Position numbers and translations under genes: made by a program
Part shown: positions 15,333-24,103 of the stretch, in pieces
How positions within the stretch are numbered: position 1 is the stretch's first letter
Layout: each line of letters starts with the position of its first letter
Notes under the pieces: generated by a model
Databases searched by the model: none
What the model was told of the DNA's origin: nothing
What the model saw: the letters and a program-made list of their open reading frames with translations, nothing else
Origin: an uncultured Prevotellaceae bacterium
GTDB taxonomy: Bacteria > Bacteroidota > Bacteroidia > Bacteroidales > Bacteroidaceae
Assembly (NCBI GenBank): GCA_937910905.1
Contig: CALEPV010000004.1
Coordinates: 1-36,131, forward strand
DNA length: 36,131 nucleotides
Reading direction: 5' to 3'

Positions 15333-17753
15333 TTACTCACGGATGAACACTTCGTCAACAACCACTCCGTCGTCCAGTGCGGAAACCACCAGCTGGTGGT
15401 CGCCATGTATCTTGGTCACAGACAGGCGAGCTATGATTACAGCATAGTTGCGCAGTACGTTCTGCTTCCACTCTTCGCTGCGGCCTTCGGTGTTGTAGGT
15501 CATCACGTAGGTCTGACCACCATCTAGGCTGATGCTAACGCGTTGTTTTTCCTCGATGGGGTGGGTGGGTAGCATGTGCATCTCCACGGTGCATAGCTGA
15601 CGTGGCTTGAAGTTGTGTGTGAAGCGATATGTTACGTTGCATTCTTTCGGTATTGGCATAGCCCTAATGCTGGCTCCCAGGCCAAGCACTGGGTTGAGGA
15701 CGTCATTGCCTGAGAATGACGATGCATTGTAGCTGGCACCGTAGAACTGTGCTATTGTTGCAGGCTCCTCAATCATCGGTGTCGTAAGTTTTGTGTGTGG
15801 CACAGGATGGAACACCGTTAGGTTGCGTGGATTGCTGTTCATTATTCCGGACCATTTTCCTCCGCGTACATTGTTATATTGTATTGTGAGGTACTGAATC
15901 TGATTGTGGGCGGAGTCGGAACGTGCCCATGTGGCATCAACGTTCTCACGTTCCAGCCACGCCTTTCCGTGGCGGGCCAGCTGTGCCAGCAAGTATTTGT
16001 TGTTCTGTGCTATGGTTGCCATGATGGGATACTCCACCAGCTCGAAGAAAGCATCGGCACGGCGCGGGTGTGTGCAACGTATGGAGTCGCCAATCCACAG
16101 TATGTTGCGGCGCATGAGGTCGTAGCGTCCCAGGCGGTGGCGTATCTTCTTCTCGCTCCAGGGAAGGTCGCGCACTGCACTCCAATCGGTGTTGCCGCCT
16201 TTAGGCTCTTCAACGCGAGTGCCGGCCAGATGCTCCGGCTTCATCTGGAAGGACAGGTGATAGTGCTCCTTCATGTAGATGGACAGCAGTCGTGCCACAT
16301 CACGGCCTATGGTCTCGGCAAAGAATTCCTCCAGGTGGCGTCCTATGGACAGCTGGCGCACGGCATCGATGTCCCATGCCATATCCATGAACAGCGATAT
16401 CTGGTACTCGCAGGGCTTGATGTCGCCCACGTTGAGCACCCAGATGCGGTTGGCTCCGTGGTAGTAGGCTTCGTTCAGCTGCTGGTACATCAGGAAGGGG
16501 CTGGCGGTTCCCAGCCACAGGTAGTCGTGCGGACGGCCCCAGTAGGAAACGTGGTAGTACACACCGTTCCCTCCGCTGCGGTGTTGCTCAGCCTCATTGG
16601 GGAAGTGGCGTATGTAGCCGTAGTTGTCGTCGCACCACATCAATGTAACGTCATCGGGCACCTGTAGACCGTTGTTGTAGGCATCCAGCACCTCCTTGTA
16701 CGGTATGAACACTTGTGGCACGCGGGCCAGATTGTTGTTTACATTCTGTGCCAGCAGCTGGCGCTGTTCCGTGATGACCTGCTGCAGCACCTGGCGTGTC
16801 TGTTCCGTACCCTGCACGCCCTGCATCTGACTATCGTGTACACCTCTCATGCCGAGAGTGTAGACCACAGGGAGTCCAGCTGTCTGTGTCAGCCGGTCAC
16901 GCCAGAAGTCGATTACAGCATCATGATTGGTCAGGAAATTGTATTCGCCTGTTCCGCGTACTGCCCACTCGCCTGCAGTGTTGCTGGCCAGCGGTTCGCA
17001 GTGGCTCGTACCGATGAACACACCGTAGCGCGATGCCAGTCGTGCATTTCCGTCGGTGAGGAAGAACGGACGTGTACACTCGTGCATAGGTGGCCAGTAT
17101 AGGTTGGCGCGCAGTCGCAGTAGCAGTTCAAAGATGCGTTCTGTAGTGCGTGGCCCAATCTCATGCCGGTCGTTGGGCTCGTAGTTCAGAGCCGACCAGG
17201 GCTGCAGGCCCCAGTCCTCATCATTGATAAATATGCCTCGGAAGGTGACGTTGGGTGCTTGCTTGCAACTGAAGTCATCGTCAATCCGCAGTTCCGCCTT
17301 CGGCTCTGGCTCTACGTCAGCCCACCATTCCCATGCCGATACGCCCAGCATACGTGTGAGCTCTATCACACCGTATGCCGTTCCGTAGCAATCGCTGCCG
17401 GCTATGACGAGCTGGCCATCGTGGTCAATGGCCATGATGAAGGCCTGCGACTTGCCTGCCAGCCACGACAGGTCGAGCCGTGTGCCAATCAGTTGCTGGC
17501 GTGTGCCGGCAGAGAGGGTTGCCACAAGAATTTGCGGACGCTTGTTGACAAACTGCATCTGTGCGCTCAACACAGTGTTAAGGTCGCGTTGCAGCAATGT
17601 CAGTGCTGTGTGCACCACAGGCTTCTCATCGTCGTTGACTTGTACCTTTACGGGTTGGTTCGCTGTCAAAACGAAAGCACTGGCCTGCGTGGTCAGTGCT
17701 ATGATTGTCACCAATAGTGCGAGGCAGTTCAGTCTCTTGGTGATGCTTGTCAT
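15333..17753 (-). CDS. GH115 family xylan alpha-glucuronidase, secreted
   Basis: An 806-residue protein with a signal peptide (MTSITKRLNCLALLVTIIAL..ASA). Family-typical blocks include GTAYGVIELTRMLGVSAWEW, TFRGIFINDEDWGLQPW, NLYWPPMHECT, GTSHCEPLASN, YTLGMRGVHDS, LMWCDDNYGYIRHFP, GVYYHVSYWGRPHDYLWLGT and VLNVGDIKP. GH115 enzymes remove (4-O-methyl-)glucuronic acid from xylan, usually in the periplasm. The C-terminal part ends with a short beta-sandwich (HQLVVSALDDGVVVDEVFIR). At 806 residues it is at the short end of the family. It lies 28 bp after secG and 66 bp before ffh, an odd place for a glycan-degrading enzyme, with no SusC/SusD or other xylanolytic gene nearby. Its DNA does not look foreign compared with its neighbours. 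Confidence 0.9.
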   Translation of the reverse strand: MTSITKRLNCLALLVTIIALTTQASAFVLTANQPVKVQVNDDEKPVVHTALTLLQRDLNTVLSAQMQFVNKRPQILVATLSAGTRQQLIGTRLDLSWLAGKSQAFIMAIDHDGQLVIAGSDCYGTAYGVIELTRMLGVSAWEWWADVEPEPKAELRIDDDFSCKQAPNVTFRGIFINDEDWGLQPWSALNYEPNDRHEIGPRTTERIFELLLRLRANLYWPPMHECTRPFFLTDGNARLASRYGVFIGTSHCEPLASNTAGEWAVRGTGEYNFLTNHDAVIDFWRDRLTQTAGLPVVYTLGMRGVHDSQMQGVQGTEQTRQVLQQVITEQRQLLAQNVNNNLARVPQVFIPYKEVLDAYNNGLQVPDDVTLMWCDDNYGYIRHFPNEAEQHRSGGNGVYYHVSYWGRPHDYLWLGTASPFLMYQQLNEAYYHGANRIWVLNVGDIKPCEYQISLFMDMAWDIDAVRQLSIGRHLEEFFAETIGRDVARLLSIYMKEHYHLSFQMKPEHLAGTRVEEPKGGNTDWSAVRDLPWSEKKIRHRLGRYDLMRRNILWIGDSIRCTHPRRADAFFELVEYPIMATIAQNNKYLLAQLARHGKAWLERENVDATWARSDSAHNQIQYLTIQYNNVRGGKWSGIMNSNPRNLTVFHPVPHTKLTTPMIEEPATIAQFYGASYNASSFSGNDVLNPVLGLGASIRAMPIPKECNVTYRFTHNFKPRQLCTVEMHMLPTHPIEEKQRVSISLDGGQTYVMTYNTEGRSEEWKQNVLRNYAVIIARLSVTKIHGDHQLVVSALDDGVVVDEVFIRE

Positions 17754-17781
17754 TACCGTTCAGTGATGTATTGATGAGCTG

Positions 17782-18141
17782 TTATTCGTTTCCGGCTGGT
17801 GCTTGTTGCTCTGCTGCAGGCTGCGATGTAGCTGCATCCATGCCTGGAATGTTAGTTGCAGAGGTGCTGGCAGGCTGCTCCATAGCTGCGCCACCAACGA
17901 CTGAATCTGTTGTTGTGGCATCAGAGAGGCTATAGACTGAAGCTACGCTGAACACCACCATAGCAACAGCAAGGCCCCATGTGAACTTCTCAATGACATC
18001 TGTGGTCTTGCGCACGCCCATCACCTGGTTGCCGCTGGCAAATCCGCTGGCGAGTCCACCGCCCTTTGACTCTTGTACAAGAACGATGAGACACATGAGA
18101 ATGGATGCAATTACCACGAGGGTTACGAGGATTGTGTACAT
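17782..18141 (-). CDS. secG: Preprotein translocase subunit SecG
   Basis: A 119-residue inner-membrane protein with two transmembrane segments (ILVTLVVIASILMCLIVLVQ and FTWGLAVAMVVFSVASVYSL). Between them is the signature loop ESKGGGLASGFASGNQVMG. The Ala/Gln/Thr-rich C-terminal tail of about 40 residues is common in Bacteroidetes SecG. It is the accessory SecYEG subunit that stimulates protein export. It starts 49 bp after the TPR gene within the minus-strand run. Confidence 0.96.
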   Translation of the reverse strand: MYTILVTLVVIASILMCLIVLVQESKGGGLASGFASGNQVMGVRKTTDVIEKFTWGLAVAMVVFSVASVYSLSDATTTDSVVGGAAMEQPASTSATNIPGMDAATSQPAAEQQAPAGNE

Positions 18142-18190
18142 GATGTTTTATTATGTTTTGATGTTATTACTCTAGTGCTTGTTGGCCCTA

Positions 18191-18979
18191 CTATTTAGCC
18201 TGTTGATTGACTATCAATTTATCAAGGAACCGCAATTGGTCTGCAAAGTAACGGTTTTTTTGTGGATGCGACAAACTTAAGCGCCTGATAATTTCCTTTG
18301 CCTTGACATATTTGCCCTGTTTGATGTAAATCTGGGCCAAAGTTTCGGTAAAGAAGGCTTTGTTTGTTGGTTCTTCGATGCTGTTGTCTGCCGTTTCATC
18401 GTCTGTGTCGGACTCATCGTCCAGATAGGTTGTGCCACGCTGTTCGTCCTCGTTGGATGGTTCATATGGCAGGGTCATACGTCCGTGGTTATTGTCGATG
18501 AACTGGTCTATGATTCGGTCTTGATTAGTGCCTTCAGCCGGTGCATCGGTCTCCCCCTGCGCCTCTGCCTCTTCCTGCTGCATGAGGAAGGCCATGTAAT
18601 CGGTGTGCGCATCGGCTGTCATTGGCTTGTGCTGGCGTGGCTGTTCGGGCTGGATTGAGAGGAATGAGTCAATGAGTGCAACTGTGCGGTCAGTGCTACG
18701 GCTCTCTGCGGGCTGGGCTATCCGATGCTGCTGAGCAGACTTTAGTTGATAGTTGTGTGCCTCTATTAGGTCGAAAAGGCGGCTACGGTCGCGGACGTAC
18801 AGGGCGGCAGTGCGCAGCTCCTGACCGAACCGGTCGTCCTGCAAGGTGTATAGGCCGCGCACATAGAGCAGGCGTGCCACCTCGAAGTAGGGGTTGCGTG
18901 TGAGCAGCAGCTCCAGCTCATTGACGGCTTCGGCATCCAGCTCGTTAGGGTGCTGTATGTAGTAGGATAGTGCTTGCAT
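18191..18979 (-). CDS. Conserved Bacteroidales TPR-like protein
   Basis: A 262-residue soluble protein with no signal peptide. The N-terminal 70 residues are helical (ELELLLTRNPYFEVARLLYV), and the centre is an acidic, low-complexity stretch (about 110-200). The C-terminus has a TPR-like pair (FFTETLAQIYIKQGKYVKAK, EIIRRLSLSHPQKNRYFADQ) that ends in LRFLDKLI. The same kind of protein sits between lptE and secG in many Bacteroidales, but no function is established. It could be a scaffold for envelope biogenesis. It starts 20 bp after lptE, so the two are probably co-transcribed. Confidence 0.75.
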   Translation of the reverse strand: MQALSYYIQHPNELDAEAVNELELLLTRNPYFEVARLLYVRGLYTLQDDRFGQELRTAALYVRDRSRLFDLIEAHNYQLKSAQQHRIAQPAESRSTDRTVALIDSFLSIQPEQPRQHKPMTADAHTDYMAFLMQQEEAEAQGETDAPAEGTNQDRIIDQFIDNNHGRMTLPYEPSNEDEQRGTTYLDDESDTDDETADNSIEEPTNKAFFTETLAQIYIKQGKYVKAKEIIRRLSLSHPQKNRYFADQLRFLDKLIVNQQAK

Positions 18980-18999
18980 AGAGTGTGGGATGTTGGCTG

Positions 19000-19512
19000 T
19001 TACCAGTTGGCCACTGTCGCGTTGAAGATTTGGTCGGTGATATCTTTGGTCATCTGTGTGACTAGTTCCTCTTGCACATTGATCAGCTGCTGTGTGGCGT
19101 CATACTCGGCTGTTGCCGAGAACTGTCGCTCGAAGTCCTCCACGTGGTTCTTGTTGTTGGTGAAGCGCACGTTTACTGTCATCTTCAGCTGCACTTGCTG
19201 ACTATAGCCATCGCTGGACACGCCCTTGTTGAACTGGTCGAACCCCACTATCTCACCTGCCAGCACCAGGTCGCCTCCACGCTTCACTTGCTGGAGCTTG
19301 GTTTGCTGCGCAAAGATGTCGGTCAGCTTGTTGTTGAATATGGCCTGCATTGGTGCCCATACGTAGGCTGAACGTATGGGGAAGGGATCTATCTGTATGG
19401 TCTTGGTCTTCGTGTAGTCGATGCTGGCTCCGTTGAACCTGTAGCTGATAGCACAGGCTGTCAGCAGTACGGATAACATCACGACGGAGAGCAAATATGG
19501 CTTTCTAGGCAT
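19000..19512 (-). CDS. lptE: LPS-assembly lipoprotein LptE
   Basis: A 170-residue lipoprotein of the Bacteroidetes LptE type. Starting at the ATG at 19512 (MPRKPYLLSVVMLSVLLTAC) gives a proper n-region, hydrophobic core and lipobox ending in Cys. A longer in-frame start at 19554 would add 14 residues (MHVSPYRCQSYYTP) that do not look like a signal sequence. The mature part has YRFNGASIDYTKTKTIQIDP and LTDIFAQQTKLQQVKRGGDL, then LAGEIVGFD, the usual strand order. LptE plugs the LptD barrel that inserts LPS into the outer membrane. It starts 48 bp after the sigma-54 activator gene, as is usual in the order. Confidence 0.88.
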   Translation of the reverse strand: MPRKPYLLSVVMLSVLLTACAISYRFNGASIDYTKTKTIQIDPFPIRSAYVWAPMQAIFNNKLTDIFAQQTKLQQVKRGGDLVLAGEIVGFDQFNKGVSSDGYSQQVQLKMTVNVRFTNNKNHVEDFERQFSATAEYDATQQLINVQEELVTQMTKDITDQIFNATVANW

Positions 19513-19559
19513 TGGCGTATAGTATGACTGGCATCGGTATGGACTGACATGCATTTCGG

Positions 19560-20801
19560 CTAGATGTTTTCCAATCCGTATTCCTTTATTTTCCGGTATA
19601 GGGTACGCTCGCTTATCCGCAGCTCCTCAGCTGCTTTTTTACGTCGGCCGCGGTGCTTCTCCAGCGCTTTGACTATCAGGCGCCGTTCCTGCTCCGGAAT
19701 GTCGAGCGGATCTTCTACATACTCCTCTGCATACGTGATGTCGGGCTGTGCAGGGGTGTGGCTATTCTCTTGTACGTATGGCACGACGGTGGCGGCACTC
19801 TCGGACGGAATGTTGCGTGCGGCCGGACGTGAAGGTATGTTCTTCGTGTTCTGGAACTGCATCATCTGCTGTTTGAGCTCGCTTACCTCATTGTGTAAGG
19901 CCCGTATCATCTGGAACAGCATCTCGCGCTCTGCCTGATACGAATGCTTGCCAGTGCTGTTGCTGTCTGGACTCACGGCTACCAGAGCCTTGTTCTCGTC
20001 GGCCGACGGCCAGATGTCGTACTCCTGCAGTATTTCGGGTGTCACCACACGTGTGTCCCGCATCAGTATTGACATCTGCTCTGTTACGTTCTTGAGCTGG
20101 CGTATGTTGCCTGGCCACTTATAGCGCTTCAGCACTTCTGCGGCCTCATCGGACAAGGTAATGCGTTCCGGCATCTGATACTTGGAGGCAATCTCCATTG
20201 CGAACTTCTTGAACAGCAGCACCACATCTTCGCCTCGCTCGCGCAGGGGCGGCATTTTGATGGGTATGGTGCTCAGTCGGTAGTACAGGTCCTCGCGGAA
20301 CTTTCCGTCGGTTATGGCCCGCTGTATGTTGACATTGGTGGCTGCCACTATACGCACATTCGTCTTGCGCACCTGACTGCTTCCCACACGTATGTACTCG
20401 CCGGTCTCCAGCACGCGAAGCAGTCGGGCCTGTGTGCTCATGGGCAGTTCGCCCACCTCGTCGAGGAACAGCGTACCGCCGTCGGCAGCACCGAAGTAGC
20501 CTTCGTGCTCGCCTATGGCACCTGTGAATGCACCCTTCTCATGGCCGAACAGTTCACTGTCTATGGTACCTTCGGGTATGGAACCGCAGTTGATTGCAAA
20601 GTACTTGCGTGTCCGCCGCTGGCTGTTGTCGTGAATCACACGTGGCAGTACCTCCTTACCCACACCGCTCTCGCCTGTGATGAACACAGACATATCGGTG
20701 TTGGCCACCTGCAAGGCTGTGTCTAATGCACGGTTCAGGGCATCGCAGTTGCCCACAATGCCGTAGCGTGTCTTTATGGGTTGTAGGCTTTTGGTATCCA
20801 T
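19560..20801 (-). CDS. Sigma-54-dependent transcriptional activator
   Basis: A 413-residue AAA+ enhancer-binding protein. It has Walker A GESGVGKE (43-50), the sigma-54-contacting loop GAFTGA (90-95), Walker B GGTLFLDE (108-115), the R-finger region REDLYYRLSTIPI and a C-terminal Fis-type HTH (GRRKKAAEELRISERTLYRK). There is no receiver, GAF or PAS domain; the ATPase begins almost at residue 1, so activity must be set by partners or expression. An acidic, Pro/Ser-rich linker of about 100 residues separates ATPase and HTH. It needs RpoN to open promoters. Its conserved position between pdxA and lptE suggests envelope-related targets, but that is inference. It starts 4 bp after pdxA. Confidence 0.95.
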   Translation of the reverse strand: MDTKSLQPIKTRYGIVGNCDALNRALDTALQVANTDMSVFITGESGVGKEVLPRVIHDNSQRRTRKYFAINCGSIPEGTIDSELFGHEKGAFTGAIGEHEGYFGAADGGTLFLDEVGELPMSTQARLLRVLETGEYIRVGSSQVRKTNVRIVAATNVNIQRAITDGKFREDLYYRLSTIPIKMPPLRERGEDVVLLFKKFAMEIASKYQMPERITLSDEAAEVLKRYKWPGNIRQLKNVTEQMSILMRDTRVVTPEILQEYDIWPSADENKALVAVSPDSNSTGKHSYQAEREMLFQMIRALHNEVSELKQQMMQFQNTKNIPSRPAARNIPSESAATVVPYVQENSHTPAQPDITYAEEYVEDPLDIPEQERRLIVKALEKHRGRRKKAAEELRISERTLYRKIKEYGLENI

Positions 20802-20805
20802 ACTG

Positions 20806-21873
20806 CTATCCTCTTTCGCTCTTGTCGCGACGGTCTATGTAGAGCTTTGGCAGTGGGTTCTGGCGTGCCTCGTCCCATGCCTTGCGGTTGCGGCAAACGT
20901 CTATTGCCAGATATATGGCTTCGCGCATTGATGTCTCGTCGGCCTTGCCTTGGCCAGCTATGTCGTAGGCTGTACCGTGGTCAGGGCTGGTGCGTACTAG
21001 GTCGAGACCTGTGGTGAAGTTCACTCCACCTGCCATTGCCAGTGCCTTGAATGGTGCCAGGCCTTGGTCGTGGTACATGGCCAGTACGCCGTCGAAGTGC
21101 AGGTATGCTTCCGAGCCGAAGAACCCGTCGGCAGCGTATGGACCGTATGCTATGATGCCCTCGTTGGTTGCGCGCTCTATCACTGGGCATAGCACGGTCT
21201 GTTCCTCATCGCCCAGCAGACCGTTGTCGCCGGCATGTGGGTTGAGCGACAGTACAGCTATGCGCGGACTGGATATGTTGAAGTCGCGTTGCAGCGAGTG
21301 GTGGAAGCTGCGCAGATGCGACATTACGTTGTCCTCGGTGATGGCTGCAGCCACGTCGCGCAGTGGTAGGTGTGTGGTCACCAGCGCTACGCGCAGCCTG
21401 TCGTTCAGCAGGATCATCAAGGCACGCTGTCCGTCGTGGCCCACGCGCTCCTCTATATACTCCGTGTGTCCGGGAAAGTGAAATGTGTCGCTCTGTATGG
21501 AGTGCTTGTTGATAGGTGCTGTGACGATGGTGTCAATCAGTCCTGACTTCCAGTCGTTGATAGCGCGCTCCAGTGCAGCCCGTGCAGCACGGCCTGCCTC
21601 TTCAGTGGCTACGCCGAAGTCTATCTTCACCTCCTCGGCTGTGCAGGGCACCAGGTTGAGTACGCCATTCTGGGCCTCGGCAGCTGTGCTCACGGTGGTG
21701 AAGTTCACAGACAGCTCCAGAGCCTTGCTGTGGTAGCTGGCTACCTTGGGCGAGCCGTAGATGATGGGTGTGCACAGCTCCAGCATGGCTGGGTCGGCAA
21801 ATACTTTCAGTATTACTTCATATCCCACTCCGTTAGTGTCGCCGTGGGTTATGCCTATGCGGGTTTTGCTCAT
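20806..21873 (-). CDS. pdxA: 4-hydroxythreonine-4-phosphate dehydrogenase
   Basis: A 355-residue enzyme of the DXP-dependent vitamin B6 pathway. It oxidises 4-phosphooxy-threonine with NAD before ring closure by PdxJ. Seen are ITHGDTNGVGYEVILK at the N-terminus, TAPINKHSI, FPGHTEYIEE (metal-ligand histidine), LSLNPHAGDNG (second histidine) and DGVLAMYHDQGLAPFKAL (third). TSPDHGTAYDIAGQGKAD closes the active site. All three metal ligands are present and length is normal. It is the second-last gene before the DUF4837 lipoprotein gene in the reading direction, with 50 bp between them. Confidence 0.97.
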   Translation of the reverse strand: MSKTRIGITHGDTNGVGYEVILKVFADPAMLELCTPIIYGSPKVASYHSKALELSVNFTTVSTAAEAQNGVLNLVPCTAEEVKIDFGVATEEAGRAARAALERAINDWKSGLIDTIVTAPINKHSIQSDTFHFPGHTEYIEERVGHDGQRALMILLNDRLRVALVTTHLPLRDVAAAITEDNVMSHLRSFHHSLQRDFNISSPRIAVLSLNPHAGDNGLLGDEEQTVLCPVIERATNEGIIAYGPYAADGFFGSEAYLHFDGVLAMYHDQGLAPFKALAMAGGVNFTTGLDLVRTSPDHGTAYDIAGQGKADETSMREAIYLAIDVCRNRKAWDEARQNPLPKLYIDRRDKSERG

Positions 21874-21923
21874 TTATTATTGTAGGTTAAAGGGTTTATG
21901 GAGCTTGTGTGGCTCCTATGCTT

Positions 21924-22973
21924 CTATTGCTTTGATGCTGTGACCTGCACCTCCTCCAGGTCGGTGATGATGTCGGTCATCTCCTCGTCGGGCAGGGTGA
22001 GGGTGTAGAGCGAGCCTTCAAGACGCCGCATCAGACCGCGCTTCATTTTCTCCGGTGCAAACACGAATCCTTCGATGACAACCACGCGGTTGTGTAGCTC
22101 GTCTACTCGCGAGTGACTCACGAATGGACCGCCCATACCATCGTTCTCCATGTACCATAGGCCACGTGCTTCCATAGCGTACTTGCCGTGGACGACAATA
22201 GGCTTTACAGTAGTGCACAGAGTATCTGTGGCCATGTGCATGGTAGGCAGGGTGCCAGGAATGTTGGCTGCCATAACGCTGTCGCGCTTGTGCAGCACGT
22301 ATTGCTTGTTGAATGTCTCTGGTCCTTCGTATTTGTAGCTGTACATGCATATGTTCACCAGCCCTGATGCGGCATTGTTGGATGTCCAGAAAAAATCCTT
22401 GCCTCGCTTGTAGCTCTTCAGCTCGTCGGGACCATAGTATGTGCAGTCGAACAGTTCGCGTGCTAGGTCATAGCTCATGCGCGAGTACTTCTCGTGCAGC
22501 TGCTTGATGAGGCGGTTCATCTCCATCTTGGTGAAGAAGTCGATGATGTCGTTGCCGTGCATGAAGCAGAAGTCCTCGAAGTCAGATACCGACGGGCTCT
22601 GTATGGTGAGCACTATCTGGTCGTGGGCGTTGAGGTCGCGCGTGAAGAACATCTTGGTCTTGGTGTAGGTGCTTGGGTTGATGTCCACGATGATGATGTT
22701 GCGGAATATGTTAAGCACCTTGTTGAACTTGCTGGGCTCTACTTGCGATATGTGGAACGACTGTTCGGGCTGCGGCAGGCCTGGTATGTCCTTCTCCAGC
22801 ACGCGGAACAGGGCACGGCCTTCGCGTCCTTGCCACGATGTGCTGTCCATCACCACCATCACCTCGTAGGGGCGGCCGCTGGCCTGTGGCATGATGAAGG
22901 TCTCAGTGCATGCTGTAAGCGACAGCAGTGCAATGAGTGATATAATAAAGTAAGGTATTGTTTTCTTAGCCAT
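21924..22973 (-). CDS. DUF4837 family lipoprotein
   Basis: About 349 residues from the ATG at 22973. The N-terminus AKKTIPYFIISLIALLSLTA-C has a good lipobox (LTAC), so it is predicted to be a lipoprotein. An alternative start at 22988 adds MNNTI and lies in the heptamer repeat. The body has the conserved blocks ASGRPYEVMVVMD, LPQPEQSFHISQV, NIIIVDINPSTYTKTKMFFT and ARGLWYMENDGMGGPFVSHS. The DUF4837 family occurs in Bacteroidetes next to rlmN and pdxA, with unknown role. An envelope function is suggested by the lipobox and by lptE nearby. Confidence 0.85.
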   Translation of the reverse strand: MAKKTIPYFIISLIALLSLTACTETFIMPQASGRPYEVMVVMDSTSWQGREGRALFRVLEKDIPGLPQPEQSFHISQVEPSKFNKVLNIFRNIIIVDINPSTYTKTKMFFTRDLNAHDQIVLTIQSPSVSDFEDFCFMHGNDIIDFFTKMEMNRLIKQLHEKYSRMSYDLARELFDCTYYGPDELKSYKRGKDFFWTSNNAASGLVNICMYSYKYEGPETFNKQYVLHKRDSVMAANIPGTLPTMHMATDTLCTTVKPIVVHGKYAMEARGLWYMENDGMGGPFVSHSRVDELHNRVVVIEGFVFAPEKMKRGLMRRLEGSLYTLTLPDEEMTDIITDLEEVQVTASKQ

Positions 22974-22982
22974 GATAGTATT

Positions 22983-23017
22983 GTTCATTTTTCATCCTTT
23001 CACTTTTCACTCTCAAC
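22983..23017 (-). repeat. Five heptamers across the rlmN stop and DUF4837 start
   Basis: Read on the minus strand, the units are GTTGAGA, GTGAAAA, GTGAAAG, GATGAAA, AATGAAC: exactly five 7-bp steps. They encode the last residues of RlmN (VESEK), contain its TGA stop (23000-23002), and include the upstream ATG of the DUF4837 frame (22986-22988). Confidence 0.85.
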
Positions 23018-24037
23018 TCCCTTGGTGTTCAGCAGCCCGCAAGCAGCATCTATGTCCTGTCCTCGCGAAGCTCTGACGGTGACGCGCAGGCCGCGATGAG
23101 CCAGCGCATCGCGCATGGCTTGCATCTGCTCGTCGCTAGTGGTGCGAAACCCGTGCGAGTCGTTGGGCAGGCTGTGCCAGCGTATTAGGTTGATGCGGCA
23201 TTCCAACCCGTTGAGCAGATGGCTGAGCTGACGTATGTAGCGTGGCTGGTCGTTCAGACCGTGGAACACTATGTACTCAAACGACACGCGTCGCTGTCCG
23301 CTCCAGTCGTGCTGGCGCAGCTCCTCCACTACCTCGTCTATAGGGAATGCACGCTCTGCTGGCATCCACGCGGCACGCTCGGCCGAGAATGGGTTGTGCA
23401 GGCTGATGGCCAGATGGCACTGGCTCTCGTTGAGGAAGCGTTGCAGCCCTTTGCGCAGTCCTACCGTGGACACCGTGATGCGGCGCGGGCTCCAGGCCCA
23501 GCCGTAGTCGGCTTGCAGCAGATTGGTTGCCGTCAGTACGGCGTCGAGGTTATCCAGCGGTTCGCCCTGTCCCATGACCACGAGGTTGGTCAGACGCTCG
23601 CGTTCAGGCATCGCATAGAGCTGGTTCAGTATGTCGGTAGCCGTGAGCTGACCTTGGAAACCCTGGCGTCCGGTCATACAGAACTTGCAGCCCATCTTGC
23701 ATCCCACCTGCACACTGACGCACGCTGTGGCGCGGTCATCATCGGGGATGAACACTGTTTCCACCGTGCCTCCGCTGCGCACAGCGAAGAGATACTTCAC
23801 CGTGCCGTCCTCGCTCTGCTGCGATTGCAGGGGGGGCGTGATGCCCACCTCGTAGCGCTCGGATAGCTGTTCACGTGCTGTTTTCGACAGGTTGGTCATC
23901 CCGGCAATGCTGGACACACCTTTCTGGTATACCCACTGGGCTATCTGCTTCGCCGTGAAGCAAGGGAGCCCCAATTCGGCAACTACACTCTGCAGCTGCT
24001 CCATGTTCATTCCCAGTAAGGCTTGCTTGTCGGACAT
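23000..24037 (-). CDS. rlmN: Dual-specificity RNA methyltransferase RlmN
   Basis: A 345-residue radical-SAM enzyme that methylates C2 of A2503 in 23S rRNA and A37 of some tRNAs. The [4Fe-4S] motif is GCKMGCKFCMTG, with C113, C117 and C120. MGQGEPLDNLDAV, RRITVSTVGLRKGL and AISLHNPF are all present, and C333 in IDAACGLL is the cysteine that forms the covalent intermediate. Length is standard. The last five residues come from a heptamer repeat, so the natural C-terminus may have been altered slightly. A promoter with -33 and -7 boxes lies just upstream, divergent from the amidase gene. Confidence 0.97.
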   Translation of the reverse strand: MSDKQALLGMNMEQLQSVVAELGLPCFTAKQIAQWVYQKGVSSIAGMTNLSKTAREQLSERYEVGITPPLQSQQSEDGTVKYLFAVRSGGTVETVFIPDDDRATACVSVQVGCKMGCKFCMTGRQGFQGQLTATDILNQLYAMPERERLTNLVVMGQGEPLDNLDAVLTATNLLQADYGWAWSPRRITVSTVGLRKGLQRFLNESQCHLAISLHNPFSAERAAWMPAERAFPIDEVVEELRQHDWSGQRRVSFEYIVFHGLNDQPRYIRQLSHLLNGLECRINLIRWHSLPNDSHGFRTTSDEQMQAMRDALAHRGLRVTVRASRGQDIDAACGLLNTKGVESEK

Positions 24038-24055
24038 AGTAATACTAATTTGGCG

Positions 24056-24087
24056 CGAAAGTAGTCAAACCCCGTCACATACCCAAA
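24056..24087 (-). promoter_or_regulatory. rlmN promoter (Bacteroidetes -33/-7)
   Basis: On the minus strand TTTG (24084-24087), a 20-bp spacer and TACTTTCG (24056-24063) match the -33 TTTG / -7 TAnnTTTG pattern with one mismatch, 18 bp before the rlmN ATG. Confidence 0.6.
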
Positions 24088-24103
24088 TCTTTTGCCACAA
24101 AAG

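Noticed and set aside
15879..16667. Long plus-strand frames opposite the GH115 gene
   Set aside because: They are antisense to a complete GH115 gene and lack recognisable motifs; high GC makes chance open frames frequent here.
19000..19554. Longer start for lptE at 19554
   Set aside because: It adds MHVSPYRCQSYYTP before a perfect lipoprotein signal sequence, so the ATG at 19512 was preferred.
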